Positions 1-7,416 of a DNA stretch of 64,000 nucleotides are shown here, one piece after another. The DNA is from Paratractidigestivibacter sp963605405 (lineage in GTDB: Bacteria; Actinomycetota; Coriobacteriia; Coriobacteriales; Atopobiaceae): positions 44,401-108,400 of the forward strand of contig CAVCUP010000006.1 in NCBI GenBank assembly GCA_963605405.1, given 5' to 3'. Positions within the stretch are counted from its first letter, which is position 1; each line of letters starts with the position of its first letter. Position numbers and translations under genes: made by a program. Below the pieces are notes generated by a model. It ran no database searches, was not told the DNA's origin, and saw only the letters and a program-made list of their open reading frames with translations.

Positions 1-714
1 CAGGAGGGCGGAATGCCCGCGATCATCGACGAGAGGACCTTCATGGCGGTGCAGAACGTTCAGGGGATCAAGAGGCGCGCGGACGAGAGCTGGGGCGACT
101 TCGCCTTCTCGGGGCGCGCGACGTGCGGGCTGTGCGGCCGCAACATGCAGGGCGTGAGCGGCCGTGGGCGGCACAACGTGAAGTACGAGTACTACGCCTG
201 CCCCGAGGGCTGCTTGAGGAACGTCAGGCGCGAGGAGCTCGAGGGCGCCGTGGTCGCGGGCGTGCGCGACGTCCTGGCCGACAGGGACGAGGCTCTGCGC
301 ATCGCGCGGATGGTCGCGGAGCACGAGGCGGGCGGCGAGGCCGAGGCGCGCAGGAAGCGCGCCATGAGGTCGCTCGCGGAGGCCGAGAGGGGCCTCAAGA
401 ACATCCTGAACGCGATCGAGCAGGGCATCATCGCGCCGGGCGTCAAGGAGCGCATAGCGGAGCTTGAGGAGCAGCAGGCGCGCGCCAGGTACGAGATCGA
501 GGCGGCGAGTGACGAGCGCATCGACCCGGAGCGCCTGGCCGACTTCCTGCAGAGCGGCGCGGCCCTGGACGACCGAACGCTGCTCGAGGCCTTCGTGTGG
601 CAGGTGATCGTCTGCGAGGACTCGGCGGTGGCCATCCTCAGCTACCGCTCCGAAAACGGAGAACCCGCCAGGCTCGAGGCCCAGCGGGTTCGTGGAAAGT
701 TGGAATGGTGCCCC
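1..714. repeat. 714-bp direct repeat, left copy (phage-unit repeat)
   Basis: Bases 1-714 match 41318-42031 without indels at an offset of 41,317 bp; the encoded protein stretches are identical and the sequences diverge right after tggtgcccc. The repeat covers the 3' half of the serine recombinase gene. The spacing equals one siphovirus-sized genome, so this copy is the right end of a second phage unit lying left of the window, or the end of a circular or tandem form joined into the assembly. Confidence 0.9.
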
Positions 715-798
715 GTTCGAACAGCTTCTCGAACCGAGATATGTTCGCTCGGGACGATCGTGCTACTTAGGATACCACGCGTCAGGCCTGCGGCATAA
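1..798 (+). CDS. Large serine recombinase, C-terminal part (5' end outside window)
   Basis: The reading frame enters from the left edge and corresponds to residues from about 232 of the complete recombinase at 40625. It contains the end of the Recombinase domain, the zinc beta-ribbon (CGLCGR...YYACPEGC) and the coiled-coil region, identical to the full copy as far as the residues LEWCP. After that this copy ends with a 27-residue tail (starting VRTASRTE) instead of the 10-residue tail of the integrated copy, because it reads into the phage left end. It overlaps the 3' end of the convergent gene at 782-1165. It shows the C-terminus the protein would have when phage ends are joined. It would be functional only if the 5' half lies left of the window. 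Confidence 0.85.
   Translation, partial: QEGGMPAIIDERTFMAVQNVQGIKRRADESWGDFAFSGRATCGLCGRNMQGVSGRGRHNVKYEYYACPEGCLRNVRREELEGAVVAGVRDVLADRDEALRIARMVAEHEAGGEAEARRKRAMRSLAEAERGLKNILNAIEQGIIAPGVKERIAELEEQQARARYEIEAASDERIDPERLADFLQSGAALDDRTLLEAFVWQVIVCEDSAVAILSYRSENGEPARLEAQRVRGKLEWCPVRTASRTEICSLGTIVLLRIPRVRPAA
706..714. other. attP-like junction core
   Basis: The bases tggtgcccc here equal the last bases shared with the right copy, where they form the 3' CCA end and acceptor stem of tRNA-Glu. On the left lies recombinase sequence and on the right the phage left end, which is the arrangement of a circularised phage or a tandem junction (attP), not a chromosome/phage attL. The exact crossover cannot be fixed without the left flank of the integrated array. 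Confidence 0.6.
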
Positions 799-1165
799 TC
801 TCCTGCTCGCCGTTCTCGTCCAGGTACGGCAGGAGGCACACGCCGCCCTGTTCGGTGGTCAGTAGGAGGTACTCGCGATTGAGACGGTCGCAGACGATGG
901 TCTGGGAGACGCCTTGGGGTAGGTCGTAGATCGGGCCGTCGGTGCGGGCCGCGGTGACCTCCACCCCGTCTGCCGGCGTGTCGTAGACGGTCAGGACCTC
1001 GGTCTCCTGCTCCGTAGTCGCTGAAGGCTGCGTGACGGCCACGGCCGTCACGAGCGACGACGCGAGGGCGACGAGCAGCACGGCCAGCACACAGAGAGGG
1101 AACGCCGCGCCCGAGTCGTCATCGTCAGCCGGGGACCACGGCCCGAAGCCGTTCATGCGGCTCAT
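782..1165 (-). CDS. Membrane-anchored phage protein of the lysis region
   Basis: 127 aa. Residues about 20-45 form one hydrophobic segment (LCVLAVLLVALASSLVTAVA), followed by a short extracytoplasmic domain ending in a REYLLLTTEQGGVCLLP stretch that resembles the small DUF6440-type domain. It is the last gene of the lysis end, directly after the endolysin (whose stop it touches). Its position would suit an accessory lysis or envelope function, but no family is recognised with certainty. Its 3' end overlaps the convergent recombinase tail by 17 bp. Confidence 0.65.
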   Translation of the reverse strand: MSRMNGFGPWSPADDDDSGAAFPLCVLAVLLVALASSLVTAVAVTQPSATTEQETEVLTVYDTPADGVEVTAARTDGPIYDLPQGVSQTIVCDRLNREYLLLTTEQGGVCLLPYLDENGEQEIMPQA

Positions 1166-2235
1166 CAGACGCGCTCCGCGTACTTCTCCCCGCCGTCGAC
1201 CTCCACGGCGATCCAGCGCTTATAACCGGAGCCGCCGGTGTAGCGTCCCCAGACGTAGCCGCCCGAGCTGACGAAGGTGCCGTCCAACTCCACGGTCTCT
1301 CCGCACGAGTAGGTGGCCACACGGTTGTACTCCGTACCTGGCCCCGTGCGGACGCGCAGGGCGTCGGCGACGATGCGATAGACGCCTGCGGAAAGCGTGG
1401 CCTCGGCAGTCGTCGCTCCTTCCTTCACTAAGTAATCGCCGGGATCGTAGCCACCAGTAGGCTTGCCGACTGCGATGTAGCGGAGATAACCGGAACCGCC
1501 GGTGTAGCGTCCCCAGACATAGCCGTCCGCGATACAGTACCAGTCGTCCAGTGTCACGGTCTCGCCGTTGGAGTAGTGGGTGACCTCCTCGGAGGACAGG
1601 GACGGCGCATCGCGGACTCGGAGGTAGTCGACGGTGCAGCGGTAGGTGCCGCCGAAGCCCGTGCCCTCCTTGCCGACTGCGTCAGCGGCTACGGTATCGG
1701 AGCCGGAGCCGTCGGAACCGTGGCCGGAGACCGTGCCGCCCGCCATTGCGGCCTTGACGTCCTCGACCAGCTGGGCCATGTGCGCGTGCAGCCACTCGCC
1801 GGGGCAGTCCGTCGATGCGAACATGCGGTGCTCGGTGAAGGTCGCGTTCTGCGTGCCGTCGTAGCTCGGCTCGATGCCGTAGCGCTGGCACACGTCGGCG
1901 CACAGCTTGACCAGGGACTGGTAGGTGGCGTCGGGCAGCGAGCTGTCGGAGTTGTTGGCGCACTCGATGGTGATGGCCTGGCGGTCGTTCCAGCCGCTGG
2001 AGGACGTCCAGGCGCGGTCGTCCTCGTCCACGCTCATGGCTACGTCTCCGTCGTACCCGATGCAGTAGTTGGAGCTGGCCTGGCGGGACGTGGAGGCGAA
2101 GTAATCCGCGCACCCTCGGCCCGTCCAATGCGCGCACATGTAGTGCGGCGTGATCTTTCGGATGCTGTTGCCGCCTCGCCCGTTGCTCTTGTTGGACGTG
2201 ATGTTGACGTAGGTGCAGAGGTTACTCTTGGTCAT
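1165..2235 (-). CDS. Endolysin: N-acetylmuramoyl-L-alanine amidase with two SH3 domains
   Basis: 356 aa. The N-terminal ~165 residues are an Amidase_2/PGRP domain that cleaves the amide between MurNAc and L-Ala: zinc-ligand histidine in MCAHWTG, central TIECAN strand, and a second histidine in TEHRMFASTDCPG. A Ser/Gly linker (about 175-195) precedes two SH3-type wall-binding repeats, each with the VWGRYTGGSGY signature (about 205-262 and 285-350). The ATG at 2235 was chosen because the upstream extension has no ribosome site and this ATG lies inside the end of the 20-aa ORF before it. Holin and endolysin are adjacent. Confidence 0.92.
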   Translation of the reverse strand: MTKSNLCTYVNITSNKSNGRGGNSIRKITPHYMCAHWTGRGCADYFASTSRQASSNYCIGYDGDVAMSVDEDDRAWTSSSGWNDRQAITIECANNSDSSLPDATYQSLVKLCADVCQRYGIEPSYDGTQNATFTEHRMFASTDCPGEWLHAHMAQLVEDVKAAMAGGTVSGHGSDGSGSDTVAADAVGKEGTGFGGTYRCTVDYLRVRDAPSLSSEEVTHYSNGETVTLDDWYCIADGYVWGRYTGGSGYLRYIAVGKPTGGYDPGDYLVKEGATTAEATLSAGVYRIVADALRVRTGPGTEYNRVATYSCGETVELDGTFVSSGGYVWGRYTGGSGYKRWIAVEVDGGEKYAERV

Positions 2236-2284
2236 CGTCTGCCCCTTTACCGTCATTCAGCTCCTCGAAGGTCTCTTCGTCCAT
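2222..2284 (-). CDS. 20-aa ORF between holin and endolysin
   Basis: A very acidic peptide (starts MDEETFEELN) with a good AAGGAGGAG ribosome site formed by the end of the holin gene. It overlaps the endolysin start by 14 bp, so its translation could couple holin to endolysin synthesis. Too short for family assignment; it may only be a coupling leader. Confidence 0.4.
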   Translation of the reverse strand: MDEETFEELNDGKGADDDQE

Positions 2285-2286
2285 CG

Positions 2287-2508
2287 CTACTCCTCCTTGT
2301 CGTCGTCGCTCTTGGCGGTGAGTGCCGAATAGCCGAGGCACGCGCCCATGAGCACGCCTGCGGAGTTGATGGTGGTCACCACGGCCTCGGGGGCAGGCCA
2401 GCCCCACAAGGGCGCGCACGAGCCGTAGAACACAGCCACGGCGGGCAACGCCACGAGGCCTGCCCATTTGAGCGCTTGGTATACGTTGTCGGGAATGGGG
2501 TACTGCAT
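2287..2508 (-). CDS. Phage holin (phi LC3/LL-H type)
   Basis: 73 aa with the typical N-terminus (IPDNVYQALKW), a first membrane segment (AGLVALPAVAVFYGS), the central WGWPAPEAVVTTI stretch and a second hydrophobic segment (GVLMGACLGYSAL), ending in a charged tail. Family members oligomerise in the inner membrane and release endolysin at a set time. It lies immediately before the amidase. Confidence 0.9.
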   Translation of the reverse strand: MQYPIPDNVYQALKWAGLVALPAVAVFYGSCAPLWGWPAPEAVVTTINSAGVLMGACLGYSALTAKSDDDKEE

Positions 2509-2571
2509 GTATCTCTCCTTTGCTTCTAGATGTGCCTAAATCGCTATCCGGCGCATTTTTTGCGGGGATCT

Positions 2572-2654
2572 GGCGAAAACAGGCCTCTAATTGCTGTTTT
2601 CGCCGTTTTTAGCAATAGGACACGTCCCATCGCCGTTGGGACATGTCCCAACGG
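2572..2654. promoter_or_regulatory. Hairpin plus palindromic sites between 112-aa gene and holin
   Basis: In the 150-bp gap before the holin there is an 11-bp perfect stem (2572-2582 with 2594-2604) followed on the plus strand by GTTTTT, then GGACACGTCCC (2618-2628) and a perfect 22-bp palindrome (2633-2654) whose centre is GGGACATGTCCC. The two related GGACRYGTCC cores look like a protein-binding pair, or like a transcription/processing structure that sets apart the lysis genes. Function is inferred. Confidence 0.5.
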
Positions 2655-2658
2655 CGTC

Positions 2659-2997
2659 CTAATCAAGCACCGGCTGGCTCATGGCGTCCTCGTACAGGCG
2701 CGTGCCCGTGCCGTTGCCGCCGTTGCCGTGATAGGCGCTGTACACGCTCTCGAGGTGCCTGCGCTCAGCCACGGTCATGCCGCCGTTTTCGATGGCCCGG
2801 GCGTGGATGATCTGAAGCTCGCGCCACAGCAGGGCGCGCATCCCGGCGCGCATGGCCTCGTCGGCCTTCCGCTCGACCTCGGTGCGCTCGATGGCCTTCC
2901 TGCCGCCCGCCTTCAGCATCGTGATCATCGTCGACACGACCGCGCCGACAAGAGACGAGACGAGCGCCGTGACGGCTATCGTCGTGATCGGCTCCAT
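2659..2997 (-). CDS. Single-pass phage membrane protein
   Basis: 112 aa. The N-terminus is one membrane segment (ITTIAVTALVSSLVGAVVST). The C-terminus holds the motif VYSAYHGNGGNGTGTRLYE, seen in a widespread family of short proteins next to holins in Gram-positive siphoviruses. Start codon overlaps the stop of the XkdX gene by one base (TAATG). Role in lysis is likely but not shown. Confidence 0.7.
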   Translation of the reverse strand: MEPITTIAVTALVSSLVGAVVSTMITMLKAGGRKAIERTEVERKADEAMRAGMRALLWRELQIIHARAIENGGMTVAERRHLESVYSAYHGNGGNGTGTRLYEDAMSQPVLD

Positions 2998-3164
2998 TAC
3001 GCCTCCGTGTACTCCTCGCCGGTGATTTCCTTGAACTCGTCGGCGGTGACCCACTTGCACTCGACGGCCTTGCGTACGCGCGCGATGCTCCAAAGGCCTC
3101 GGTCGTACCACTTCTTGACGGTCTCGTAGTGCGCGGAGTGCTCCGCCGCTTTCTTCGCAGCCAT
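2997..3164 (-). CDS. XkdX family protein
   Basis: 55 aa, with the family core YETVKKWYDRGLW followed by KAVECKWVTADEFKEITGEEY. XkdX-type proteins sit at the 3' end of tail-fibre modules of Gram-positive prophages; function unknown. It starts in a TAATG overlap with the gene before it. Confidence 0.8.
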   Translation of the reverse strand: MAAKKAAEHSAHYETVKKWYDRGLWSIARVRKAVECKWVTADEFKEITGEEYTEA

Positions 3165-3487
3165 TAGGCGTCACCCCCAACGATCATCAGCAGGAAGTCG
3201 ATGTTCGCGTCGTTCGTCTCTTCCTGGGTGGGCTGGGCCACGGCCTCGCGCATCTGCTCGATGATCGCGGGCACGTTAGGCTCCTCGCCCTTCCCGTAGG
3301 CGTCGAGCGCGGCGGTGTACGCGAGCTTCTTGGCTTTCAGCTCCTTGGCCCCGTCGGCGTCGACGACTCCTGCGGACAGCATCGCGTCGGGGTCTCCGAT
3401 CTGGCTGAGCAGGTCGCACAGAGCGTTGACCTCGGCGACGGAGGCGTCGTGCTCCTCGGGCGGCATGCCCTCGTCCTCAGTGTCCAT
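3164..3487 (-). CDS. Small acidic phage protein (tail-fibre end)
   Basis: 107 aa, starting MDTEDEG after a clear AAAGGAG site; overlaps the 3' end of the reverse transcriptase by 11 bp. It is acidic at the start and helical thereafter, without a recognisable domain. Its place between the tail-tip/DGR genes and xkdX is the usual place for short tail-fibre accessory proteins. Confidence 0.6.
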   Translation of the reverse strand: MDTEDEGMPPEEHDASVAEVNALCDLLSQIGDPDAMLSAGVVDADGAKELKAKKLAYTAALDAYGKGEEPNVPAIIEQMREAVAQPTQEETNDANIDFLLMIVGGDA

Positions 3488-4646
3488 GCGGACTCCTTTC
3501 ATCCGGTTGCGCGGCCATCGTATCCGCGCCGTGAGATTGACCGAGCAGACCGCGCCTCAGCTTGTCCATGGAGGTGACCGTGTTGTGCGCGTCCAGGCGC
3601 TTCATCCCGCCGCGCCAGCTCTGGTAGCTCTGCGCCTCCTGCTCCGGGGTCATATCGCCGTCGGCCACGAGCCGGGCCAGCTTCTTGAGCTTGCGGCGCT
3701 CGCGGGTGATGGAGTCGCGGCACGGCTTTATGACTATGCGTCCGGTCCCGGAGTAGAAGACGCGCTTCTTGAGGAAGCGAAACCCCCGCGACAGCTTCAC
3801 GATTCGCATCTTCCGCTCATTGAGGGTTATCCCCAGCTCGGCGCACTCGGCCCTGATGAGCGCCAGGCACGTGGCCAGTCGGTCTTTGGACGGGTGGATC
3901 AGGTAGAAGTCGTCCATGTAGCGCCCGTACGCCTCGGGGCGCAGGACCTCGGTGACGAAATGGTCGATGCGGTTCGGGTGCGCCACCGCGCAGATCTGGT
4001 TAGGCTCGCTGCCCAGGCCGAGGCCGACCTTTCCCTGAGCGTCTATCTGGCGGTGCTCGAGGGCGATCACGCGCGGGTCGAGCAGCGCGGAGGCCACCTG
4101 GGCCTTCACTGGGTCATGGGCTATGCGGGCGAAGTAGTCGCGGAAGTCGCCCAGCAGGATGTACCCCTCGCGCCCCCTCCGCCGCCAGTTGCGGGCGAGG
4201 TCCCGCTTGAGCAACTTCATGGCGTAGTCTGTGCCCCGGCCCTTGATGTTCGCGGAGTTCGCCGTGATGAGCGTCGGCACGATGGCGGGGACGAGCGCGC
4301 TCTGGGACAGGGACTTCTGCACCACGCGCTCAGGGAAATGGACGGCGCTGATGTGGCGGAGCTTGCCGCGCTCCCACAGGTCGAAGCGTATGAAGCCCCT
4401 GCATATGTCGCGGCCTTCCAGCAGGTCGTTCCTGGACTTGACCGCGTTTCGCAGGTAGTCCTTCATGTACCGCTGGGTCGAGGCCTTCCACATGACGCCG
4501 CGCGCCGACCGCCTGGACGCCTTGCACAGGCTGTTGAGATCTGCCACGTTCTCTAGGGTGCAGTCCTTGACGCGCTCGGCCTTGGCTCTTGCACGCTTCT
4601 CCTCGCGGCGTTTCCTCCTGGCCGCGCGCCTCTCCTCCGAGGTCAT
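3477..4646 (-). CDS. Reverse transcriptase of the diversity-generating retroelement
   Basis: 389 aa. A basic N-terminus (about 1-30) leads into an RT core with IKGRGTD (~134), LLGDFRDYF (~165-172, first catalytic Asp), GLGLGSEPNQ (~208-217, the DGR form of the QG-type motif 4) and RYMDD (~242-246, catalytic Asp pair). It lacks integrase or maturase domains. It makes error-prone cDNA of the template repeat, misincorporating at adenines. It lies directly downstream of target gene, avd and template repeat in the same orientation, which separates it from retron or Abi reverse transcriptases. Start uncertain: ATG 4646 or GTG 4655, neither with a strong ribosome site. Confidence 0.95.
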   Translation of the reverse strand: MTSEERRAARRKRREEKRARAKAERVKDCTLENVADLNSLCKASRRSARGVMWKASTQRYMKDYLRNAVKSRNDLLEGRDICRGFIRFDLWERGKLRHISAVHFPERVVQKSLSQSALVPAIVPTLITANSANIKGRGTDYAMKLLKRDLARNWRRRGREGYILLGDFRDYFARIAHDPVKAQVASALLDPRVIALEHRQIDAQGKVGLGLGSEPNQICAVAHPNRIDHFVTEVLRPEAYGRYMDDFYLIHPSKDRLATCLALIRAECAELGITLNERKMRIVKLSRGFRFLKKRVFYSGTGRIVIKPCRDSITRERRKLKKLARLVADGDMTPEQEAQSYQSWRGGMKRLDAHNTVTSMDKLRRGLLGQSHGADTMAAQPDERSPHGH

Positions 4647-4861
4647 CGGGGGCACCCCGCGCGGATAGAGCGGCGGCTCCCGTCTCCGCGTGAGGGTGGG
4701 CCATGAAACACGGGCGAGCCGCCTGTTCCCGCGCCATGCAAGCAGCGTCCGGCCTCCCTCGCGGGGTGCGTGTTCACGGGCGAATGGAACCCGATGGCCG
4801 CGCCTTCCTTCCTCTCCGCGCTCTGCTTTCGGCTCGAGGGCCTACTAGGTCTGGCAATAAG

Positions 4862-4990
4862 GGAATCCGGGGCGGGGGCGAACCCAGTCGTTCGTGGCCG
4901 AGTTGTTGTTGGCATTGCCGTTGTTGTTGACATAGCACACGTTGGACGAAGAGCCGCCCACGACCGAACGAAGCCACCAATTGTACCGAT
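4862..4990 (-). other. DGR template repeat (TR)
   Basis: 129 bp that align without gaps to 5616-5744. All 16 mismatches fall on adenines of the TR coding strand. The TR is rich in AAC/AAT codons at positions that are variable in the target. It starts 24 bp after the avd stop and is followed by a 215-bp spacer (4647-4861) without a gene before the RT start; in studied DGRs this TR-RT spacer belongs to the template RNA and primes cDNA synthesis. The G/C-rich 3' end (4867-4891) is the part equivalent to the initiation-of-mutagenic-homing site. Confidence 0.95.
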
Positions 4991-5013
4991 ATGCAAGGCG
5001 TGACCGCCGTCCA

Positions 5014-5523
5014 TTATAACCAACTTCCCGGATCGTCCTGCCCCTGCGCAGCCCTCTCATCGAGCAGGCGGGTCAGCTCGTCCCTGGCCGCGTCGATGCG
5101 CTCGTCGATCGTCCTGCGACCGAGCACGCGCACGTTCTTCCGCGCGCTCTTCAGCAACTTGATCTCCTCCTCGACCATGTTCACCAACGCCTCGAAGCGG
5201 TTCGCGTTTACAGGCAGGCCCATGTCCAGCAGGTTCTGCATGTCGAGCATCAGCTGCTCGCAGTCTGCTGCGGCCAGCGTCAGGAACTCCCTGCGCTTCA
5301 GGGCGTTGTATGAGGTGTTCGGATAGAAGGAGTCGGCGCGGTTGATGTTGCAGACGACGCTGCGCGCGGTCGCCACGGTCGGCACGGCGTTCAGCAGCCG
5401 GTAGGACTTCGGCACCACTGACGAGGACGCCATCAGCTTGTTGACCTCGGTGCGGATGGAGAGGGCCAAGGTGTAGAACCGGTACTCGGACACGGACCGG
5501 TACCTCTGGTAAACGCCGCTCAT
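5014..5523 (-). CDS. avd: DGR accessory variability determinant (Avd)
   Basis: 169 aa, mostly helical, with the pattern of a four-helix bundle and several basic residues (KLLKSARKNVRVLGRR). Avd proteins form barrel-shaped pentamers that bind the RT and the template RNA and are needed for mutagenic homing. It lies between the target gene and TR, the standard order. It is longer than the ~128-residue Bordetella phage Avd, with an extra C-terminal helix (ARDELTRLLDER). Start at ATG 5523 after GAAGGAGG. Confidence 0.88.
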   Translation of the reverse strand: MSGVYQRYRSVSEYRFYTLALSIRTEVNKLMASSSVVPKSYRLLNAVPTVATARSVVCNINRADSFYPNTSYNALKRREFLTLAAADCEQLMLDMQNLLDMGLPVNANRFEALVNMVEEEIKLLKSARKNVRVLGRRTIDERIDAARDELTRLLDERAAQGQDDPGSWL

Positions 5524-5546
5524 GCGGCCTCCTTCGCTGGGACAGC

Positions 5547-5574
5547 GGAGCGCCCGCGCAGAGGCGGGCGCTCC
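5547..5574 (-). promoter_or_regulatory. GC-rich hairpin downstream of the variable repeat
   Basis: Perfect 11-bp stem (5547-5557 with 5564-5574) and 6-nt loop, 42 nt after the end of VR and before avd. A hairpin or cruciform just downstream of VR is a known element that raises homing efficiency in DGRs. It lacks a T-run, so a plain terminator is less likely. Confidence 0.65.
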
Positions 5575-5604
5575 CTTCGGTTGGGGTGTTCAGTATCTCG
5601 GCTT

Positions 5605-6519
5605 TTAGCCGAAGAGGAAGCCGGGGCGGGGGCGAACCCAGTCGCGCGCGGCCGAGGTGGTGGCGGCAGAGCCGTAGAGGTTGACATAGCACACGCTGGA
5701 CGAAGAGCCGCCCACGACCGAACGAAGCCACCAAGCGTACCGATTGCCGTTGAGGCGGTGCGAGGTGTCGCGGAAGAGCGCGAGCTGGCAGTCGAATCCC
5801 ACGCTGTAGCCTTTGGTGCCCCATACAGGGCAACCGTAGACCTCCATCTCGGAGAGGGACCAGATCTTGCCGACATCGGCCCAGCTCCACGAGTTGGAAT
5901 CCGTGAGCGCGCCGCTGGCGCTGTAGCGCTCCTCCAACAGGACGCGCTGCGTCAGCAGGTACTGCGCGAGGGCCTCGGGCAGACAGCTCTCGAACGCCGT
6001 CTCCCAGCCCTTGAGCTGCGAACAGAGATACGGATGCTTCTCATCGGCGGTGCCCTGGTTCGTGGCGGTCGCGTTCCATGGCAGATAGGATTTGTTCGCC
6101 ACGCCCTCGTAGGTCGAGGCGACGGTCACGGGCTTGGAGCACACGAAGACGATATGGCGCCCCTTGGACGTGTCGCCGCACTGATAGTAAGGGTCGAAGT
6201 CGGCGATGATGAAGCGCTCGGACTGGTCGGAGGTGATCGCGGACGCGCTCACGAGGGGCACGTCCAGGTAGTCGCCGACGTGCAGGCCTGCGTAGTTGCC
6301 CGCCGCGACGCGCTTGTGCAGGGCGTCGTAGACCGAGCCGGAGCCGATCTCGCCGGCGAGCAGGGCCGCGATGCTCTGCCCGGGGTACTTGCCGATGAGG
6401 GTCTGGCGGTTGTGCTCGGCGTTGGCGAGCGCCGTCTCGGCGTTGGCTCGCGCCGTCCCGTCGATGACCGGGTAGTCCTGCCCGTCGACGTTGAAGCGCT
6501 CAGCGTTGACTGTTGCCAT
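5605..6519 (-). CDS. DGR target protein: tail-tip receptor-binding protein with C-type-lectin-like domain
   Basis: 304 aa. The N-terminus is phage tail-like; from about residue 60 the protein follows the DUF6273/C-lectin-fold pattern seen in many DGR targets (DSNSWSWADVGKIWSLSEMEVYG, then WWLRSVVGG and VRPRPGF). The last ~45 codons are the variable repeat, ending a few codons before the stop, as in other DGR targets. Ten codons differ from the template. Directly downstream of the BppU-type tail gene, so it most likely forms the adhesin of the tail tip and its variation changes receptor recognition. Good AAAGG ribosome site before ATG 6519. Confidence 0.9.
   Translation of the reverse strand: MATVNAERFNVDGQDYPVIDGTARANAETALANAEHNRQTLIGKYPGQSIAALLAGEIGSGSVYDALHKRVAAGNYAGLHVGDYLDVPLVSASAITSDQSERFIIADFDPYYQCGDTSKGRHIVFVCSKPVTVASTYEGVANKSYLPWNATATNQGTADEKHPYLCSQLKGWETAFESCLPEALAQYLLTQRVLLEERYSASGALTDSNSWSWADVGKIWSLSEMEVYGCPVWGTKGYSVGFDCQLALFRDTSHRLNGNRYAWWLRSVVGGSSSSVCYVNLYGSAATTSAARDWVRPRPGFLFG
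5616..5744 (-). other. DGR variable repeat (VR)
   Basis: 129 bp at the 3' end of the target gene, matching TR at 113 positions; all 16 differences are at TR adenines (to C, G or T). Ten codons are changed: nine Asn codons become Ala, Ser, Leu, Tyr, Ser, Ala, Thr, Thr and Arg, and one Thr becomes Ala. Non-adenine positions are fully conserved. The sequence near 5621-5645 is GC-rich and almost identical to TR, as expected of the IMH. Confidence 0.96.
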
Positions 6520-6531
6520 TGTCTTGCCTTT

Positions 6532-7416
6532 CTATGCGAGGTTGATGGTCGTGCCCGTGGCCGAGCACGTGCTTCCGAGGGTCACGGTACCGCCCGAGTA
6601 AGATGCCTTCGAGGCCGGGGCGTAGACGGTGCCGCCCATGAAGACGAACCTGGATGTCGCGTCGGCCAGCATCGAGGCCAGCTGGGCATTCTGCCCCCGC
6701 AGCTCCGCCACCTCCTCGCTCGCCGATGCGTCGGCCGCGGCCGCGTTGGCGATCTCCCAGGCGACGTTCGCCGCCGTGTCGGCCTTGGTCGCCGCGTCGT
6801 TGGCTGCTGCCGCCGCCCGCTCGGACGCCTGCTGATCGGCGACGTGCTCGTCGTGGCGCTCCTGCTCGGCCTTGACGCGAGCGGACTCGTTCGCCGCGCG
6901 GGTAGTCTCTGCGGAGACCCGCTCCTTCTCGTTCGCCGCGCGGGTAGTCTCTGCGGAGACCCGCGCTTTCTCTGCGGCTTCCGCAGCCGTCTCGTACGCG
7001 CTCCACTTCTTGTAGAGCGCGTCGAGTTCGTCGCTGTAGCTCTTAGAGGGGTCGGTGGTGCCGTCCACGTTGCCCAGGATGACCAGCTCGATGTTCTCGG
7101 TGGTCTCGCTGTAGCCGTTGGAGCTGCAGAACTCGAAGTACGCCAGCCGGCAGCGCCCAGACCCGTTTAGCGCCTCGCTCGGCAGGGTCGCGGTGACGCT
7201 CGCCGAGCCGACCGTGGCCGACACGCGCGCCCAGGTGCCGTCGGCGTGCAGGATGCACAGCCTCGCGCTCTGGTACGCCGGCGTGTATTCCGCGCCGCCG
7301 TCGGTAAGGGTCGCGGTCACCTTCTGGGTCTGGGACTCGCCGCGGCGCATGGTCAGGCGCGGCGGGATTCGCCCGGGGCGCTTGCGCATGTCGAGCGCGA
7401 CGGTGTGGTTAATCAT
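6532..7416 (-). CDS. BppU-type baseplate/tail protein with coiled coil
   Basis: 294 aa. The first ~115 residues resemble the BppU N-terminal domain of lactococcal-type baseplates (MRRGESQTQKVTATLTDGG...). Then comes a long charged coiled coil with repeated SAETTRAANE units, and a short C-terminal strand-rich cap. Such proteins link the tail tip to the receptor-binding protein, which here is the DGR target encoded next. ATG 7416 overlaps the end of the upstream gene by 8 bp. Confidence 0.8.
   Translation of the reverse strand: MINHTVALDMRKRPGRIPPRLTMRRGESQTQKVTATLTDGGAEYTPAYQSARLCILHADGTWARVSATVGSASVTATLPSEALNGSGRCRLAYFEFCSSNGYSETTENIELVILGNVDGTTDPSKSYSDELDALYKKWSAYETAAEAAEKARVSAETTRAANEKERVSAETTRAANESARVKAEQERHDEHVADQQASERAAAAANDAATKADTAANVAWEIANAAAADASASEEVAELRGQNAQLASMLADATSRFVFMGGTVYAPASKASYSGGTVTLGSTCSATGTTINLA
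6889..6972. repeat. Two tandem 42-bp units in the coiled coil
   Basis: Two nearly identical 42-bp units (6889-6930 and 6931-6972) encode the repeated SAETTRAANE heptads of the baseplate protein. In-frame repeat number could change the length of the coiled coil. Confidence 0.75.

Noticed and set aside
3477..4646. RT as retron or abortive-infection reverse transcriptase
   Set aside because: The adenine-only TR/VR pair, Avd and the DGR-type motif 4 identify it as a DGR RT; no msr/msd structure or Abi-type extension is seen.
4845..5060. 71-residue ORF over the template repeat
   Set aside because: It reads through TR and the end of avd, has no ribosome site, and its likeness to the target protein is explained by TR being the DGR template.
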